Shown here piece by piece: positions 41,894 through 51,254 of a DNA stretch of 64,000 bases. Origin of the DNA: Candidatus Liminaster caballi (GTDB taxonomy: Bacteria > Bacteroidota > Bacteroidia > Bacteroidales > UBA3663); contig JAGHUA010000022.1 in assembly GCA_018065085.1 (NCBI GenBank), positions 1 through 64,000 of the forward strand. Direction: 5' to 3'. A program made the position numbers and the translations under genes. The notes under the pieces are model-generated. The model was not told where the DNA came from, did not search any database, and saw only the letters and a list, made by a program, of their open reading frames with translations. Within the stretch, counting starts at the first letter, position 1, and every line of letters begins with the position of its first letter.

Positions 41894-43465
41894 ATGATGA
41901 AAAAGATTCGAGTTGCCCTCGCCCTCGTGTTCTGGCTTGGCGTGACGCTGTTGTTTCTTGACCTGACAGGTGCCGCCCATGCGTGGCTGGGATGGATGGC
42001 CAAGTTGCAGTTCCTTCCGGCGGTATTGGCTGTCAATGTCGGAGTGATTGTGCTCATTGTGGCCGTGACTCTGCTCATCGGTCGTCTCTATTGTTCGGTC
42101 ATCTGTCCGCTTGGCGTCATGCAGGATGGCATTTCGTGGCTTGCCGGCAAGTGCAACCGCGATAAGACCAAGCGCAGGTTCGGCCGTTTCCACTACAGCG
42201 AGTGGAAGCTTGGCAAAGGCGCGCGCTACGGTCTGCTTGGCTTTTTCCTTGTGGCCCTTGTGTTCGGCATGGGCACGTGTGTGCAGCTCCTTGCGCCCTA
42301 CAGCAGCTATGGCCGAATGGTGACCACCATCGTGCGTCCGCTGGTCGATTGGCTCAACAACGTGTGTGCCGGCTGGTGTGCCGCCCATGAGAGCTATGCG
42401 TTCTATTCGGTCGAGGTGTGGATGCGCTCATTGCCAGCCCTGATTGTCGCCGTGGTGAGCTTCGTGCTTGTGTTCGTGATGTCATGGTTTGGCGGACGTG
42501 CATATTGCAACAGCATCTGTCCTGTCGGCACCGTGCTTGGCCTCCTGTCGCGCCGTTCGCTGGTGCGCATCAATATCGACGCCGACAAGTGTTCGGGCTG
42601 CGGTCTGTGCGAGCGCAGATGCAAGGCCATGGCCATCGACTCGAAGAACCATACCGTCGATACTACCCGTTGCGTTGACTGCTTCGACTGTCTCGATGCC
42701 TGCAACCGCGATGCCCTGAGCTTCGGCCTTGCCAAGAAGGGCGGTAATGCCGACACCAAGGATGCCGACACCAAGGAAGCCGGGGCAAAGGCTGGCGGCA
42801 ATAATGCCGGCACGCCTGATCAGTCACGTCGCTCGTTCATCGCCACAGCCACAGCCCTTGCTGCCGCATCGGTTGTCAAGGCTCAGGAGAAGACCACGGA
42901 CGGCGGCTATGCCATCCTTGAGGATAAGAAGCCATACAGGCGCCAGACCGAGATCTGTCCGCCAGGCGCCATCTCGTTGAAGAACGTCGAGCAGAAGTGT
43001 ACGGGCTGTATGCTCTGCGTGTCGGCATGTCCTAACAACGTGCTTCGTCCGTCGTCGTCGCTCAGCAGCTTCATGAAGCCGGGTCTGAGCTTCGAGATGG
43101 GTCATTGCCGCCCGGAGTGCCACGCATGTAGCGATGTGTGTCCTGCCGGCGCCATCATTCCGCTGGGCAAGACCCACGAGGAGAAGATGGCACGCAAGTC
43201 GAGCCTGAAGATCGGCCGAGCCGTATGGATCAAGGACAACTGTGTGCCTGTGGCCGACGGCAGGAGCTGCGGACTCTGCTCACGCCGCTGTCCTGCGGGA
43301 GCCATCAGCATGGTGGCGCTCAACCCCGACGATCCGAAGTCGCTCAAGGTGCCATCGGTCGATGACGAGCGTTGCATCGGCTGCGGAGCATGCGAGCATC
43401 TGTGTCCGGTACGTCCGTTCTCAGCCATTCATGTCGAGGGAATTGAAGTACAACGTGAACTCTGA
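41894..43465 (+). CDS. membrane polyferredoxin with 4Fe-4S clusters (NapH/CcoG-like)
   Basis: 523 aa. Five hydrophobic helices in the first half (about residues 5-25, 40-62, 112-130, 170-200) with the paired YCSVICPLG and YCNSICPVG motifs of NapH/CcoG-like proteins. Then come at least four [4Fe-4S] motifs: CSGCGLCERRCK, CVDCFDCLDACN, CTGCMLCVSACP, CGLCSRRCP and CIGCGACEHLCP. An internal Ser-Arg-Arg-Ser-Phe plus hydrophobic stretch (about residue 314) looks like a fused Tat-like signal and ferredoxin module. Likely an inner membrane electron carrier. The next gene, 17 bases away, is an Fe-S aldo/keto reductase, so the two probably work together. Confidence 0.88.
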   Translation: MMKKIRVALALVFWLGVTLLFLDLTGAAHAWLGWMAKLQFLPAVLAVNVGVIVLIVAVTLLIGRLYCSVICPLGVMQDGISWLAGKCNRDKTKRRFGRFHYSEWKLGKGARYGLLGFFLVALVFGMGTCVQLLAPYSSYGRMVTTIVRPLVDWLNNVCAGWCAAHESYAFYSVEVWMRSLPALIVAVVSFVLVFVMSWFGGRAYCNSICPVGTVLGLLSRRSLVRINIDADKCSGCGLCERRCKAMAIDSKNHTVDTTRCVDCFDCLDACNRDALSFGLAKKGGNADTKDADTKEAGAKAGGNNAGTPDQSRRSFIATATALAAASVVKAQEKTTDGGYAILEDKKPYRRQTEICPPGAISLKNVEQKCTGCMLCVSACPNNVLRPSSSLSSFMKPGLSFEMGHCRPECHACSDVCPAGAIIPLGKTHEEKMARKSSLKIGRAVWIKDNCVPVADGRSCGLCSRRCPAGAISMVALNPDDPKSLKVPSVDDERCIGCGACEHLCPVRPFSAIHVEGIEVQREL

Positions 43466-43482
43466 TAAACCGAACCTTCATT

Positions 43483-44886
43483 ATGGAAACAAAGAATATC
43501 GATAGAAGAGAATTTCTGCGCAGGGCAGGTATTGCCTCTGCCGTGGTTGGTGCAGCTGCCACGTTGAACAGCTGTGCAGGTGGCGCAGGCACGGACAAGG
43601 TTGCCGAGGCGCTGACCGGCGAACATGTAGGTACAGGCGAGAAGGAGATAGGCGAGATGACCTATCGCACCAATCCGAACACGGGCGACCGCGTGTCGCT
43701 CCTCGGCTATGGCATGATGCGTCTGCCTCAGGTGCAGAAGGGTCAGGAGCGTGCCGATGGCAACGACCTCGACCAGGAGCAGATCAACCGCCTGGTCGAT
43801 TATGCCCTCGAACATGGTGTCAACTACTACGATACGAGCCCGGCCTACTGCAAGGGCTTCTCGGAGGAGGCCACGGGTACGGCTCTCGCACGTCATCCGC
43901 GCAACACCTATTTCATCGCCACCAAGCTCTCTAACTTCGCGCCTCAGCAGCAGACACGCGAGGAGAGCCAGAAGATGTTCCACAACTCGCTCCGTTACCT
44001 CAAGACCGACTATATCGACTACCTCCTCCTGCATGCCATCGGAGGCGGCGGCATGGACAACTTCAACCGCCGATACATGGACAACGGCATCCTCGACTGG
44101 CTTGTCGAGCAGAAGAAGGCAGGCAAGATCCGCAACCTCGGCTTCTCATACCACGGCGACCTCGTGGTGTTCGACGAGATGATGAAGTGGCACGATGAGG
44201 GACGCTACCATTGGGACTTCGTGCAGATCCAGATGAACTATGTCGATTGGAACAACGAGGTCATCGCCCACGAGTACTACGAGCTGGAGAAGCGCAACAT
44301 CCCTGCCGTGATCATGGAGCCGCTCCTGGGTGGCCGACTGGTGAAGCTGCCTACCCACGTGGTCAATCACCTGAAGGCACGCCGTCCGTCCGACAGCCCT
44401 GCGTCATGGGCGTTCCGCTTCCTCGGCACATACCCGAACGTGATGTGTTCGCTCAGCGGCATGACCTACATGGAGCACCTCCAGGACAACCTCCGCACGC
44501 ATTGTCCGCTCGAACCGCTCAGCGAAGAGGAGATGACCTACCTCCACGAGACCGCCAAGCTCATCCAGAAGTACCCGACCGTGCCGTGCAACGACTGCAA
44601 GTACTGCATGCCGTGTCCTTACGGCCTCGACATCCCAGCCATCCTGCTCCACTACAACAAGATGGTCAACGAGGGCTCTGTGCCTAAGGATCAGCAGGAT
44701 CCGCAGTATCAGGAGATGCGCCGCAAGTACCTCATCTCGTACGATCGTGCCGTGCCTGCCGTCCGTCAGGCCGACCGTTGCGTAGGCTGCCGTGTGTGCG
44801 TGTCGCATTGTCCGCAGCGCATCAACATCCCTCAGACCCTTGAGCGCATCGCCTCAAGCATCGAGGAGATGAAGCGAAATGTATAA
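43483..44886 (+). CDS. aldo/keto reductase with C-terminal ferredoxin domain, Tat-like signal
   Basis: 467 aa. The N-terminus DRREFLRRAGIASAVVGAAA carries a twin-arginine motif followed by NSC, so it is probably exported by Tat as a lipoprotein. The AKR barrel has GYGMMRLPQ, YYDTSPAYCKG and a Lys in IATKLS. The C-terminal domain has CNDCKYCMPCPYG and CVGCRVCVSHCPQ, two [4Fe-4S] sites. This layout belongs to the ferredoxin-fused AKRs of anaerobes. With the polyferredoxin upstream it may form a redox pair at the membrane. Substrate unknown. Confidence 0.88.
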   Translation: METKNIDRREFLRRAGIASAVVGAAATLNSCAGGAGTDKVAEALTGEHVGTGEKEIGEMTYRTNPNTGDRVSLLGYGMMRLPQVQKGQERADGNDLDQEQINRLVDYALEHGVNYYDTSPAYCKGFSEEATGTALARHPRNTYFIATKLSNFAPQQQTREESQKMFHNSLRYLKTDYIDYLLLHAIGGGGMDNFNRRYMDNGILDWLVEQKKAGKIRNLGFSYHGDLVVFDEMMKWHDEGRYHWDFVQIQMNYVDWNNEVIAHEYYELEKRNIPAVIMEPLLGGRLVKLPTHVVNHLKARRPSDSPASWAFRFLGTYPNVMCSLSGMTYMEHLQDNLRTHCPLEPLSEEEMTYLHETAKLIQKYPTVPCNDCKYCMPCPYGLDIPAILLHYNKMVNEGSVPKDQQDPQYQEMRRKYLISYDRAVPAVRQADRCVGCRVCVSHCPQRINIPQTLERIASSIEEMKRNV

Positions 44887-44931
44887 CCCTTAACTGTTAA
44901 TTGTTAACTGTTCCCTGTTAACTGTAAAGAA

Positions 44932-45768
44932 ATGTATCTCGAAATCAAAGACGTATGCAAGGCCTATGGCAGCTACACGGCGCTTGATCACGTGTCGCTG
45001 TCCGTGCCCGATGGCAGCATCTATGGACTTCTGGGTCCTAACGGTGCTGGCAAGACGAGCCTCATCCGCATCATCAACCGCATCACACATGCTGACAGCG
45101 GCGAGGTGCTGATGCATGGCAAACCGATGACCGATGCCGACATCCGCAACATCGGCTACATGCCCGAGGAACGCGGACTCTACAAGAAGATGAAGGTGTC
45201 TGACCACATCCTCTATCTGGCTCAGCTCAGAGGCATGAGCAAGGCCGACGCACGCCGTGAGATGGACGAGTGGCTCGACCGCTTCAACCTCGGCGAGTGG
45301 CGCGACAAGAAGATCGAACAGCTCTCAAAGGGCATGGCCCAGAAGGTCCAGTTCATCTGCACCGTGATCCATCGTCCGCCGCTTCTGATCTTCGACGAGC
45401 CGTTCTCGGGCTTCGACCCGCTGAATGCCGACCAGCTCAAGCGCGAGATCCTTCGTCTGCGCGACAAGGGAGCCGCCATCCTGTTCTCCACCCACAACAT
45501 GTCGTCGGTCGAGGAGGTGTGTCAGGAGATTACGCTCATCAACAAGAGCCGCGTGGTGCTCCAGGGCACGGTCGGCGACGTGCGCCAGATGTTCAAGAAG
45601 AACGTGCTCGAAGTGACCACAGCCGACGGCCAGTCGTTCAACTACTCCCTCCAGCCTGGCGAGACCATGCACGATGCCATCTCTCGCCTCAACAACGAGT
45701 ACGAGCTGACGGGCTTCAAGGAGATCCTGCCCAGCATGCACGAGGTGTTCGTGGAGTGTGTGAAGTAG
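44932..45768 (+). CDS. ABC transporter ATP-binding protein (NatA-like)
   Basis: 278 aa. Walker A GPNGAGKTS (about residues 36-44), signature LSKGMAQKVQF (about 136), Walker B LLIFDEPFSGFDP, H-loop STHNMSS. The C-terminal 70 residues form the short regulatory tail of NatA/CcmA-like exporters. Partner of the ABC-2 permease gene 115 bases downstream. Exports Na+ or small molecules in characterised relatives; the substrate here is unknown. Confidence 0.92.
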   Translation: MYLEIKDVCKAYGSYTALDHVSLSVPDGSIYGLLGPNGAGKTSLIRIINRITHADSGEVLMHGKPMTDADIRNIGYMPEERGLYKKMKVSDHILYLAQLRGMSKADARREMDEWLDRFNLGEWRDKKIEQLSKGMAQKVQFICTVIHRPPLLIFDEPFSGFDPLNADQLKREILRLRDKGAAILFSTHNMSSVEEVCQEITLINKSRVVLQGTVGDVRQMFKKNVLEVTTADGQSFNYSLQPGETMHDAISRLNNEYELTGFKEILPSMHEVFVECVK

Positions 45769-45773
45769 AGAAA

Positions 45774-45808
45774 GACCCTCCCCCCAGCCCCTCCGCAAGG
45801 GAGGGGAG
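45774..45808. repeat. GC-rich REP-like palindrome, copy 2
   Basis: GACCCTCCCCCCAGCCCCTC then CGCAAGGGAGGGGAGT, the same 35 bases as at 3769-3803, now between the two ABC transporter genes. It is followed by GGAGTAAAGAGTAAGGAG-type tandem repeats at 45836-45879. Confidence 0.85.
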
Positions 45809-45883
45809 TGGATGGTGGAAGAGGTGGTAATGAGCAAGGAGTAAAGAGTAAGGAGTAAAGACTAAAGAGTAAAGAATAAAGCA

Positions 45884-47257
45884 ATGTCAAGAATCGGAAT
45901 AATCATCAAGCGCGAGTATCTGCAGATGGTGGCAAAGAAGTCGTTTATTGTCACCACCCTGCTTGTGCCGATACTCACCATCGTCGTGTGTGGAGTGCTG
46001 CCCGTGATGCTCTCCAACGTGAAGAGCGACGAGAAGAAGACCGTTGCCGTGGTCGATCTCAATCCGGGTGCGCCGTTTGCCTCGGTCTTAGCCGACACGG
46101 ACGAATATATATTTAATAATGTGGAGATGGCCGATGGCGCTCAGACCATGGCCGAAGCCGGGCTGCATGACTTCTATGCCTCGCAGAACGACGGGGGCTC
46201 CGGTCTCTATGCCCTGATCGTGATCCCAGCCGACTTCGAGCAGACCGCGCGCGTCAACATCTATAGCGACAAGTCGGTGGCCATGAGCCTCGAAAATACG
46301 GTCAACGGCTCGTTGCGCGGCATCCTGCGTGACCAGCGCATAGCCAGCTACGGCATCGACTGCCTTGCCACCATCATCCGCAACTGCGACGTGCGCCTCG
46401 ACGTGCGCAATGTCAAGTGGAATGCCAAAGGCGAGGAGACCCTTTCGTCGGCCGATCTCAGCATGATCATCGGACTCGTCCTTGCCATGATGACCTATAT
46501 GTTCGTCATGATGTATGGCGCCATGATCATGAGCGGAGTGGTCGAAGAGAAGGCCAACCGCATCGTCGAGGTCATCGTCTCGACCTGCAAGCCTATCGAG
46601 CTGATGCTGGGCAAGATCATCGGCGTGGCTCTTGTGGGCTTCACCCAGCTGGCTCTCTGGGGCGTGATTCTCAGCGTGGTGGGTGCGGCGTTCGGCATCG
46701 GTTCGATGGTCAGCAATCCGTCGGCCATCGCCGGCATGGCGGGTGCCGATCAGGCTGCGCTCGATGCCTCCGTCCAGGCTCTTGACCAGGCTGCAGGCGG
46801 CGGTTCGCTTGGCAGGATCGTACAGATGGTGCTCAGCATCAACTTCCCGCTCATCATCGGCTGTTTCCTGCTCTATTTTGCCGGCGGCTATCTGCTCTAT
46901 GCCAGCGTGTTTGCGGCGTTCGGTTCGGCTGTCGATCAGCAGAGCGACACCTCGCAGTTCATGGGTCCCGTGATGATGGTCATGGTGTTTGCGCTCTATG
47001 CCGCCATGTTCAGCATGGAGAATCCTGACGGTCCGCTGGCGTTCTGGTGTTCGATGATTCCGTTCACATCGCCCATCGTGATGATGATCCGTCTGCCCTA
47101 CGACATCCCGTTCTGGCAGCTTGCGTCGAGCCTTGCCATCCTGTTCGCCACAGCCTTCCTGATCCTCTGGCTTTCGGCGCGCATATACCGCACAGGCATT
47201 CTGATGTATGGCCGCAAGTTCACATGGAAGGATATCTTGCGCTGGATCAAGCAGTAA
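45884..47257 (+). CDS. ABC-2 type permease (NatB-like)
   Basis: 457 aa. First membrane helix (FIVTTLLVPILTIVVCGVLPV), a periplasmic domain of about 130 residues, then five more helices (LVLAMMTYMFVMMYGAMIM, VALVGFTQLALWGVILSVV, FPLIIGCFLLYFAGGYLLYA, VMVFALYAAMF, SLAILFATAFLILWLSARIY). The GVVEEKANRIVEVIVSTCKP segment after TM2 is the conserved ABC-2 coupling element. Forms an exporter with the NatA-like ATPase. A repeat-filled spacer with a potential hairpin separates the two genes. Confidence 0.9.
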   Translation: MSRIGIIIKREYLQMVAKKSFIVTTLLVPILTIVVCGVLPVMLSNVKSDEKKTVAVVDLNPGAPFASVLADTDEYIFNNVEMADGAQTMAEAGLHDFYASQNDGGSGLYALIVIPADFEQTARVNIYSDKSVAMSLENTVNGSLRGILRDQRIASYGIDCLATIIRNCDVRLDVRNVKWNAKGEETLSSADLSMIIGLVLAMMTYMFVMMYGAMIMSGVVEEKANRIVEVIVSTCKPIELMLGKIIGVALVGFTQLALWGVILSVVGAAFGIGSMVSNPSAIAGMAGADQAALDASVQALDQAAGGGSLGRIVQMVLSINFPLIIGCFLLYFAGGYLLYASVFAAFGSAVDQQSDTSQFMGPVMMVMVFALYAAMFSMENPDGPLAFWCSMIPFTSPIVMMIRLPYDIPFWQLASSLAILFATAFLILWLSARIYRTGILMYGRKFTWKDILRWIKQ

Positions 47258-47377
47258 CGTGCTGAAACTGACTGCTGCAAATTGCAAAACTTTGTATTTT
47301 TGATGCAAACATACCGAATTTCGACATAAAAATACATTTTTATAGGTCTGATCCTTTGCGTTTTCGATTGCATTTAC

Positions 47378-47386
47378 TATCTTTGC
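47378..47386 (+). promoter_or_regulatory. promoter of the small wHTH gene
   Basis: TATCTTTGC with TTTG at 47354-47357, 20 bases upstream; 41 bases before the ATG. Confidence 0.75.
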
Positions 47387-47427
47387 ACTCGTAAAAACCA
47401 ATTTATTAACTATTTAAGTGTTGTGTT

Positions 47428-47625
47428 ATGATTGAAATTATTGGTACAAATGCAGGTCTTGTATGGAATGCGCTCAATGCCGCCAACTCACAGACCGTCA
47501 AGGCTCTCAAGAAGGCCACAAAGTTGAAGGACAAGGAAATCTATGCAGCTCTCGGCTGGCTCGCCCGTGAAGGCAAGCTCAACCTTGAGGCTTCCGAGGA
47601 CGACGTCGTTGTCACTCTCCTCTGA
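47428..47625 (+). CDS. small winged helix-turn-helix protein (PF10771 type)
   Basis: 65 aa, whole protein is one winged helix: NAGLVWNALN, KALKKATKLKDKEIYAALGWLAREGK (recognition helix), NLEASEDDVVVTLL (wing). The family is common and conserved in Bacteroidetes as a free-standing domain of unknown target. Own promoter and own terminator, so it is expressed alone, probably strongly. Confidence 0.88.
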   Translation: MIEIIGTNAGLVWNALNAANSQTVKALKKATKLKDKEIYAALGWLAREGKLNLEASEDDVVVTLL

Positions 47626-47654
47626 TTGGTTTCCCATCAATACTAAGCAATTAG

Positions 47655-47692
47655 GAGCATCGGTTCACCCAGAGCCGGTGCTCTTATCTTTT
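47655..47692 (+). terminator. terminator after the wHTH gene
   Basis: GAGCATCGG paired with CCGGTGCTC (one G-T pair) around a 10-base loop, then TTATCTTTT. Confidence 0.75.
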
Positions 47693-47721
47693 CCCACGTT
47701 CTCCTATGTTCGTAACCCCAT

Positions 47722-47792
47722 TAACGTCCCAAACGTCCCACAATTAACGTTTAACGCAGTTAAACATTTAACGTCCATCTTTTAACGTCCCC
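47722..47792. repeat. TTAACGT/TTTAACGCAGTTAAAC repeat, copy 1
   Basis: Runs of TTAACGTTTAACGCAGTTAA and ACATTTAACGTCC fill the spacer before the nuclease-helicase gene. The same sequence occurs at 51688-51806 after greA, so the repeats bracket this gene pair. Confidence 0.85.
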
Positions 47793-50700
47793 ATGCCCTT
47801 CTCCGATCTGTCTCTCCTCATATCCTCCTCATCCAGCGTCCCCGTGCGGCGTTGCTACGACGTCATGTACCATGTGCTGGTCACAGCGGTCAACGACAAG
47901 ACACAGACGCTGAGCATAGCCTTCACGGGCACGTTTGCGCGCCTTGACTACCTGTGCCGTCAGATGGAGTATCGCCAGACCAATGCTCCGGGCTACCGGC
48001 AGATATGCCGCTTCCGAGGCCGATCCACCCACCTTCGCCAGTACACCGACGATCAGCTGCGCCTGTCCATGTCGGTCGATCTGCGTGCGCTCTGCCAGTT
48101 CCTCGCGGCGCTCTATGGCGAGCCCATACCCTCAGACCTCCGATCGGCGATGGCGCCCGAATATCCCGTCCAGCAGTTGCGCGAGCCGATATGCGACTAC
48201 ATGCGCATGGTGGTGACGCGCTTCGACTCCGACCTGATCTACATGACCGGGCAGGCGGGCGACGACTGGCAGATGCCCTGGCGCCACACCAACGGCATGG
48301 GAATGCCCGACACCGACCACACCTACCTGCGCTCCATGCTCACCGTGGGCACACAGCTCAACCTCGTGCATCCCTACGAGGAGGAAGGCCTCATCCATGC
48401 CCAGCAGGTGATCTACGAGCCCGACCTGCTCATCGAGATCAGCACCCTTGCCCATGCCTTTGGCAACTGCGGCCCGTCGCCCTACAGCTACATCCTCTCC
48501 AAGCTCGAACCCAACGAGGCCTCGGCAGCGACCCTGCTCGGCAACTTTGCCTCTCAGATGCTCGATGAGGAGGTCCACAGCTCGGGTCAGGCCCAGCCCG
48601 TGACCTATCAGCAGAGCGTCGGCGCGTTCTTCACGTCCAATGCCCTGAACATCGCCTCGTGCCACGACCTGCAGCAGCCCCAGCAGCAACGCGACTTCCA
48701 CACCTCCGCGCGCGTCCAGCAGCAGAACCTCCGTCATATCGTCGGCCACACGTTCGCCCAGGATCGCACCATCGACCTCGACCGCGTGGTGCTCGAACCG
48801 TCGTTCTACTGTGAGGTGCTTGGCCTGCAGGGACGTATGGACCTCCTGCAGTCCGACAAACACGTGCTCATGGAGCAGAAATCGGGCAAGATGGACGAGT
48901 ACCGTCGCACGCACAAGACCGAGCATTTCGTCCAGGTGCTGCTCTATCAGGCCATGCTCCACTATGCCTATCGCGACGACCACGGACGCCCTCTTCGCAA
49001 CGACGACATCGCCAGCTACCTGCTCTATTCGCGCTATCCCGAGGGTCTCATCAAGGAGGCTCCGGCGCCCCTTCTGCTTGCCGATGCCCTGCGTCTGCGC
49101 AATCAGATGGCCTACCTTGAGCTGGCTCTGAGCCGGGGCGACGGTCGGCAGATCATCTCGCACCTGACGCCCGATACGTTCAACGTAGCCCGTCAGCAGG
49201 GCACCCTCTGGCTCAACTACATACGTCCGCGCATAGCCGAGGTGCTCGACGTCATCCATCGTGCCGCGCCCATCGAACAGGACTATTTCTACCGCCTCTT
49301 CACCTTCGTGGCGCGCGAGCATATACTCTCGAAGGTCGGCACGTCCCAGCGCGAGGCCAGCGGATTTGCCGCCCTATGGAACAGCACGGTGGGAGAGAAG
49401 CGCGAGGCGGGCAACCTCATCGACGGCCTCCGCATCGTCAGCATCAGTCCTGCCCACGACCTCGTGACGCTCTCCATGGCCGAAGACTCGCTCGCCCTGC
49501 TGCCCAACTTCCGTGAGGGCGACATCGTTGTGATGTATGCCTATCCCTCGGACGCCGACCCCGATGCCCGCCGCGACATGGTGTTCCGTGCCTCTGTGGC
49601 CGGGCTCACGTCCGATACGCTCCGCCTGCGCCTGCGTGCGCCTCAGAAGAACCTCGGCGTGTTCGGCCTCTCGCCCAATGAGGCCAATGAGGCCAATTGG
49701 CCCAATAAGCCCAATGAGCCTAATAAGCCTAATTGGGCCAATAAGTCCAATAGGCCCTATTCGGCCGATGCCGACCTCCTCTGGGCCGTCGAGCATGACT
49801 TCACCGAGTCGTCACAGACGGGGCTCTACCGCAGCCTCTTCCTCTTCCTTCAGGCCGAGGCCGACCGCCGCCGCCTGCTGCTCTCACAGCGTCAGCCGAG
49901 GTTCGATATGGGCGTCACGCTCAGGGGCGACTATGGTGCGTTCAACCGCCTCGTGCTCCAGTCGCGTCAGGCTCAGGACTACTTCCTGCTCATCGGACCT
50001 CCGGGCACGGGCAAGACCTCATGCGGCCTGGTCAACATCCTGAGCGAGGAGCTGGGCGAGGAGGGAAGCAACGTGCTGCTCGTGTCCTATACCAACCGCG
50101 CCGTCGATGAGATCTGCTCCAAGCTCGAAGCCATGGGGCATGACTACCTGCGCATTGGCTCCGACCTCTCGTGTGCCGACGACTACCGTCCGCGCCTCCT
50201 GAGCCAGGCCACAGCCCGATGTGCGTCGATGGTCGAGCTGCGCAACATCATCAGCCAGACGCGCATCATCGTGGGCACCACCTCGTCGGTCACAGCCCTG
50301 CGCTCGCTCTTCGCCCTCAAGCGGTTCGACCTCTGCATCATCGACGAGGCCTCACAGATCCTCGAACCCCACCTCCTCGGCATCCTCTCGGCGCGTCATG
50401 GCGAGGTGAGTGCCGTGCGCCGCTTCGTGATGATCGGCGACCACAAGCAGCTGCCTGCCGTCGTCCAGCAGACCGAGGCCGAGAGCCGTGTCAGCGAGGA
50501 GTCGTTGCGCTCCATCGGCCTGCTCGACTGCCGCCAGAGCCTCTTCGAACGCCTTCTGCGCACAGCTCCGCCCGAGGCCGTCTATATGCTCTCGTCGCAG
50601 GGACGCATGCACCACGATGTGGCGGCGTTTGCCAACGAGTCGTTCTACGAAGGCCGTCTAACCGAGGTGCCGCTCGTCCATCAGCAGCGCCCCATTCCCT

Positions 50701-51254
50701 ACCGCACCTCATCGGCCGACCCATGCCTCCGGATGCTGTGCAGCCGCCGCGTCTCGTTCATCGATGTGAGGAAAGAAAAAACGGACATCGCGAGTGCGAC
50801 ATCCGATAAGGTCAATCAGAGCGAGGCTCAGGTCATAGCCCGCATCGTGGAGGGCGTCTGCCGCCTCTATGCCGAGAACGGCCTCACGTTCGACGTTCAG
50901 GACTCGGTGGGCGTCATCGTGCCCTACCGCCATCAGATCTCCACCGTCCGCAAGGCCATCGAACGCCTCTCGCCCTCGCTGTCGGCCATCACCATCGACA
51001 CCGTCGAGCGCTTCCAGGGCTCCCAGCGCGACGTGATCGTCTATGGCTTCACCGTCTCGCGGCCCTATCAGCTGGCGTTCCTTGCCAACAACCGCTTCGA
51101 GGAGCATGGCTCGGTCATCGACCGCAAGCTCAACGTGGCGATGACCCGTGCGCGCGAGCTGATGCTGCTCGTGGGCGATGCCGACCTCCTGCGCCGTGAC
51201 GAGGTCTTTGCCCGTGTGTCAGAGCGTTATGCTGTCGATGCGCAGCTTCTGTAG
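47793..51254 (+). CDS. Dna2-like nuclease-superfamily 1 helicase
   Basis: 1153 aa. The N-terminal half carries a PD-(D/E)xK-type nuclease core: GRMDLLQSDKHVLMEQKSGK (Asp, Glu-Gln-Lys) followed by the HFVQVLLYQAML helix. The C-terminal half is an SF1 Upf1/Dna2-type helicase: Walker A GPPGTGKTS (about residue 732), DEAS (about 852), GDHKQLPAV, SQGRMHHDVA, VPYRHQ, TVERFQGSQRDV and AMTRARE. No Cys cluster for an Fe-S centre was seen. Between the halves (residues about 628-655) lies an Asn/Pro/Lys-rich insert encoded by an intergenic-type repeat. The role is probably DNA end processing. The 3' end overlaps greA by 36 bases on the opposite strand. Confidence 0.85.
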   Translation: MPFSDLSLLISSSSSVPVRRCYDVMYHVLVTAVNDKTQTLSIAFTGTFARLDYLCRQMEYRQTNAPGYRQICRFRGRSTHLRQYTDDQLRLSMSVDLRALCQFLAALYGEPIPSDLRSAMAPEYPVQQLREPICDYMRMVVTRFDSDLIYMTGQAGDDWQMPWRHTNGMGMPDTDHTYLRSMLTVGTQLNLVHPYEEEGLIHAQQVIYEPDLLIEISTLAHAFGNCGPSPYSYILSKLEPNEASAATLLGNFASQMLDEEVHSSGQAQPVTYQQSVGAFFTSNALNIASCHDLQQPQQQRDFHTSARVQQQNLRHIVGHTFAQDRTIDLDRVVLEPSFYCEVLGLQGRMDLLQSDKHVLMEQKSGKMDEYRRTHKTEHFVQVLLYQAMLHYAYRDDHGRPLRNDDIASYLLYSRYPEGLIKEAPAPLLLADALRLRNQMAYLELALSRGDGRQIISHLTPDTFNVARQQGTLWLNYIRPRIAEVLDVIHRAAPIEQDYFYRLFTFVAREHILSKVGTSQREASGFAALWNSTVGEKREAGNLIDGLRIVSISPAHDLVTLSMAEDSLALLPNFREGDIVVMYAYPSDADPDARRDMVFRASVAGLTSDTLRLRLRAPQKNLGVFGLSPNEANEANWPNKPNEPNKPNWANKSNRPYSADADLLWAVEHDFTESSQTGLYRSLFLFLQAEADRRRLLLSQRQPRFDMGVTLRGDYGAFNRLVLQSRQAQDYFLLIGPPGTGKTSCGLVNILSEELGEEGSNVLLVSYTNRAVDEICSKLEAMGHDYLRIGSDLSCADDYRPRLLSQATARCASMVELRNIISQTRIIVGTTSSVTALRSLFALKRFDLCIIDEASQILEPHLLGILSARHGEVSAVRRFVMIGDHKQLPAVVQQTEAESRVSEESLRSIGLLDCRQSLFERLLRTAPPEAVYMLSSQGRMHHDVAAFANESFYEGRLTEVPLVHQQRPIPYRTSSADPCLRMLCSRRVSFIDVRKEKTDIASATSDKVNQSEAQVIARIVEGVCRLYAENGLTFDVQDSVGVIVPYRHQISTVRKAIERLSPSLSAITIDTVERFQGSQRDVIVYGFTVSRPYQLAFLANNRFEEHGSVIDRKLNVAMTRARELMLLVGDADLLRRDEVFARVSERYAVDAQLL
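49674..49758 (+). repeat. in-gene copy of the CCCAAT intergenic repeat
   Basis: CCCAATGAGGCCAATGAGGC, then GGCCCAATAAGCCCAATGAG and similar, read in frame as Asn-Glu-Ala/Pro-Asn-Lys repeats. The period, the CCCAATTAG-like core and its direction match the intergenic copies at 30156-30201 and 41822-41863. Confidence 0.8.
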
